Both the position numbers and the translations under genes were made by a program. From Chitinimonas taiwanensis DSM 18899 (GTDB lineage Bacteria; Pseudomonadota; Gammaproteobacteria; Burkholderiales; Chitinimonadaceae), in NCBI RefSeq assembly GCF_900119825.1, contig NZ_FPKR01000011.1, positions 124,001 through 188,000 of the forward strand: 64,000 nt of DNA, in the 5' to 3' direction. Below are positions 61,489-64,000 of this stretch, in pieces. The number at the start of each line of letters is the position of its first letter. Positions within the stretch are counted from its first letter, which is position 1. The notes beneath the pieces are model-generated. The model did no database searches, was not told the DNA's origin, and saw only the letters and a list, made by a program, of their open reading frames with translations.

Positions 61489-62921
61489 GGCTTATCGCTC
61501 AGGCTGGCCCACAGATGGGCGGTGGCGAGGCTGCGCCACGGGGCAAACGGCGCCATTAGCGCCTGGGTGGCCTCGGCCTTCGGGCGCTCGCCCAGCTGGA
61601 ACTGACGTTGCAGTGCGGCGGTCAGGCCCGCGTCGCCCACGGGCACGCAGTCGGCAAAGCCGCCGCCGCGCAGCAGCGTGTACTGGGCGGTCCACGGTCC
61701 AATGCCGCGAATGGCGGTCAGGCGGCGCAGGGCGGCCGGGAAGGACCAGTGCGGCAGCTGCTCGATATCGATGCCGTGCTCGAGCAGGTAGCGCGCGGTG
61801 TCGACCAGATAGGCGGCCTTGCTGCGCGAGAACTGGCGCGTGCACAGCGTGGCCGGGTCCAGCGCTGCCACGGCCGCCACGCTGGGATGGGCGAGCATGC
61901 CCTCGCCAGCCGGCTGGCCGGCCAGCTCGATGACCACGCGGCGCAGGGTGGCAGCGAAGGCCAGATTGACCTGCTGGCCGACAATCGCCCACACTAGGCT
62001 TTCGAACACGGTGGCCGAGAGCGGGAAGTGCAGGCCGGGGCGGCGTGCCAGCAGCGGCGCGAGTGCCGGGTGTTGGCGCGCGCTGCGCTCGAAGCCGGCC
62101 ACCTGGCCGTTCAGGCCCAGGCAGCGTAAGGCCATGTGATGCGCGGCACGCATCTGGGCCGCACTGGGCGACTGGGCGCCCGCCACGCTGCAGTGCGCGC
62201 TGGCGCCATCCAGATGCAGGTTGAGCCGGAACGGCTCGCCATCCAGCAATACGGCTTTGCAGAGTTGTTGGCCATCGCGCCGCTCGGCCGGGCCTTGGGC
62301 GTCGCGGCCCAGGTAGGCGAGTACTTCCTCGCTGCGGTAAGCGCTGGGCAGGCTGAGCGTGAAGTGCGTGCTGTGGCCGAGCGCGCGGTAGGCGGCTGGC
62401 GTCAGCGCGTGGGCCTGGCGGAACTGGCGGTGGAACACCGCCTCGCTGGCAAAGCCTGCGGCATAGCCGATATCCGCCACATGGTCCTGGCTGCGCAGCA
62501 GGGTGTCGGCGGCCCAGTCCAGCCGCGCGCTGCGCAGCAGGCGGGCCGGTGTGGTCTGGCCGTGTTCGCGGCATAGCGCATGCAGGGTGCGGCGCGAGAC
62601 GCCGGTGCGTGCGGCCAGCGCATTCACATCGCCGGGCGCGGCCGGCGCGTCGCGCAGCAGGGCGCGCAGCGCCTCGTAACAGGCTTCGCCGCTTGGCTGG
62701 CCGCGGTAGAACAGATCGGGCTGGCAGCGCTTGCAGGCGCGCAGACCGGCCGCCTGGGCCGCGGCCTCGCTGGCGAAGAAGCGCACATGCTCGAAACGCG
62801 GTTTGCGCGCGGGGCAGGAGGGCAGGCAGTAGATGCCGGTACTCAGCACCCCGGTCAGGAACTGGCCGTCCTGGCTGCGGTCGCGTTGCAGAATGGCTTG
62901 GTAGCGGGCGGTGTCGTCCAT
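61485..62921 (-). CDS. alkA: Ada-type regulator fused to AlkA 3-methyladenine DNA glycosylase
   Basis: The 478-residue protein joins three parts. Residues 1-85 are the Ada zinc/methyl-phosphotriester domain with Cys32, Cys36, Cys63 and Cys66 ([31 protein letters not shown]). Residues 95-185 are an AraC-type helix-turn-helix ([72 protein letters not shown]). Residues 190-478 are an AlkA glycosylase with helix-hairpin-helix [33 protein letters not shown], the catalytic Asp being in VGDAG. It removes alkylated purines and may activate its own operon after methyl transfer. Ogt is encoded separately and overlaps its end. Confidence 0.95.
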   Translation of the reverse strand: MDDTARYQAILQRDRSQDGQFLTGVLSTGIYCLPSCPARKPRFEHVRFFASEAAAQAAGLRACKRCQPDLFYRGQPSGEACYEALRALLRDAPAAPGDVNALAARTGVSRRTLHALCREHGQTTPARLLRSARLDWAADTLLRSQDHVADIGYAAGFASEAVFHRQFRQAHALTPAAYRALGHSTHFTLSLPSAYRSEEVLAYLGRDAQGPAERRDGQQLCKAVLLDGEPFRLNLHLDGASAHCSVAGAQSPSAAQMRAAHHMALRCLGLNGQVAGFERSARQHPALAPLLARRPGLHFPLSATVFESLVWAIVGQQVNLAFAATLRRVVIELAGQPAGEGMLAHPSVAAVAALDPATLCTRQFSRSKAAYLVDTARYLLEHGIDIEQLPHWSFPAALRRLTAIRGIGPWTAQYTLLRGGGFADCVPVGDAGLTAALQRQFQLGERPKAEATQALMAPFAPWRSLATAHLWASLSDKP

Positions 62922-62996
62922 GCCCGGCAGTCTAAACCGGGCTGCTGTGCGGTGACTGTCGTTTCTTGCGCTGGAATTGCCGGGCCGGTGATGCGG

Positions 62997-64000
62997 CTAG
63001 CGCCCACTGGCACTGGCCAAGGACGAGGCTGCCACGACCCGGTTGCGCCCGGCGCGCTTGGCGGCATACAGCGCAATGTCCGCCGCATCGAGGGCCTGCA
63101 GGATGGTGCGGTCGCGCACCACCTGCACCACGCCGGCGCTGACGGTCAGTTTTTCTTCCAGAGCCAGCCCCAAACTCAGGCTGCGCGTACTGAAATCCTG
63201 CCGGATACGTTCGGCGACCTGGATGGCCTGGCTTTCATCGCCACCAACCAGGACCACGCTGAACTCTTCGCCCCCTTGGCGGGCTGCGATATCGTGACCG
63301 CGAATATTGCTGCGAATCACACTGCCCAGCATCTTGAGCACCTGGTCGCCAGCCGGATGGCCAAAGCGATCATTCACCAGCTTGAAATGGTCGATATCGA
63401 AGCAGATCACCGCACTGGTGCTGTCGTCGCGGTGGCGGCGCGCGTCGTCCTGTTCAGCCAGCATGCTCAGGCCGCGCCGATTCAGCAGTCCGGTCAGCCA
63501 GTCGGTCATGGCGCTATCGGCAAAGCCGGCCGAGATGCGTACCAGTTGCAAGGCGATGCAGGCAATCGCAAAGGTCAGCGTGAACATCAGGCTGACGATG
63601 CCAAATATGCCGCTGTAGAGCACATTCGGTGTATCGACCTGCAGTTCCAGATAGCGGGCGCCGATCTGCCCGTATTGCCAGGCAAAGAACACCAGGAAGA
63701 GGGTGATCAATACCCTGAGCCAGCCAAACAGCTGGCCGATCTCGGCACGAAATGGCTTGAGTAGCAGCTGCAGCAGCGCCAGATAGAACACCAGCTGGGC
63801 GCTGGCGGTGAACAGCACGCGCAGCAGGGCATTGCGCCCCAGATCGTTGCTGATGAGCAGGCCAATCAGCGGCAGGATGGCGATGACGCCCAGCACGCCC
63901 CATTGCGGTGGCTGCAGATTGAAACGCCAGAACCCGAACAGCAGCGCACAGCAGGCGAGGCCGGTGGCGAGGTGGTTGGTCAGGTTCAGGATGGGAACAA
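62997..64000 (-). CDS. Membrane-bound diguanylate cyclase, 5' end beyond window
   Basis: The frame is open from the stop at 62997 to the right edge, giving at least 334 residues without the true start. The N-terminal part has about six hydrophobic helices. The C-terminal GGDEF domain has DWLTGLLNRRGLSMLAEQ, CFDIDHFKLVNDRFGHPAGDQVLKMLG, the active-site GGEEF and a product-inhibition site RGHD five residues before it, so it is probably an active, feedback-inhibited cyclic di-GMP synthase. The GTG at 63896 is in frame but a further membrane helix is encoded upstream of it, so the real start lies outside the window. Confidence 0.92.
   Translation of the reverse strand, partial: VPILNLTNHLATGLACCALLFGFWRFNLQPPQWGVLGVIAILPLIGLLISNDLGRNALLRVLFTASAQLVFYLALLQLLLKPFRAEIGQLFGWLRVLITLFLVFFAWQYGQIGARYLELQVDTPNVLYSGIFGIVSLMFTLTFAIACIALQLVRISAGFADSAMTDWLTGLLNRRGLSMLAEQDDARRHRDDSTSAVICFDIDHFKLVNDRFGHPAGDQVLKMLGSVIRSNIRGHDIAARQGGEEFSVVLVGGDESQAIQVAERIRQDFSTRSLSLGLALEEKLTVSAGVVQVVRDRTILQALDAADIALYAAKRAGRNRVVAASSLASASGR

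Overview
The window is about 64 kb of GC-rich (mid-60s percent by eye) bacterial chromosome. Gene content and order point to a betaproteobacterium, most likely near Neisseriales: the carA..carB-greA-DUF4149-yhbY/rlmE-ftsH-folP-glmM block, the secG-tRNA-Leu-nuoA-N-DUF2818 block, the thrS-infC-rpmI-rplT-pheST-ihfA-merR-tRNA-Pro block, and several small families mostly found in betaproteobacteria (DUF1841, DUF2818, a CobD/CbiB-like membrane protein). The taxon is an inference from synteny and family membership. I see no phage, plasmid, transposase or CRISPR array.

Layout. 1-10.6 kb is mixed accessory and housekeeping: the tail of a LysR regulator, a DUF3455 lipoprotein, an ECF sigma/anti-sigma pair, FeSOD, a CobD/CbiB-like protein, an FAH-family enzyme, TsaD coupled to a secreted barnase-type RNase and its barstar inhibitor, a BepA-like protease, and a FIST protein with DUF1841. 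10.6-24.2 kb carries glutathione peroxidase, carAB with a LysE-type exporter inside it and an attenuator-like hairpin before carA, greA, a TonB-like protein, and the rlmE-ftsH-folP-glmM group. 24.2-28.1 kb is the leftward pstSCAB operon behind a candidate Pho box. 28.2-43.9 kb holds secG, tRNA-Leu(GAG), the complete 14-gene complex I operon and DUF2818. 44-52 kb is the translation cluster with tRNA-Val and tRNA-Pro. 52.6-53.0 kb has two tandem tRNA-Asn units, each with its own promoter and terminator. 53.1-64 kb is catabolic and accessory: a solute-binding protein, a glutamine-amidotransferase-like protein, a MocR regulator divergent from an omega-aminotransferase and CoA-acylating semialdehyde dehydrogenase (probable beta-alanine breakdown), a chemoreceptor, a split Ada-type alkylation repair pair, and a diguanylate cyclase cut by the right edge.

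Most of the window is conserved core genome. The more unusual content is regulatory RNA-like structure (before carA, the ECF sigma gene, thrS, infC, pheS and secG), the barnase/barstar pair joined to tsaD, the TonB-like protein with a large cytoplasmic domain, and a long intergenic palindromic element at 4456-4550. Function calls rest on recognition of family motifs and on gene order; no database search was run.
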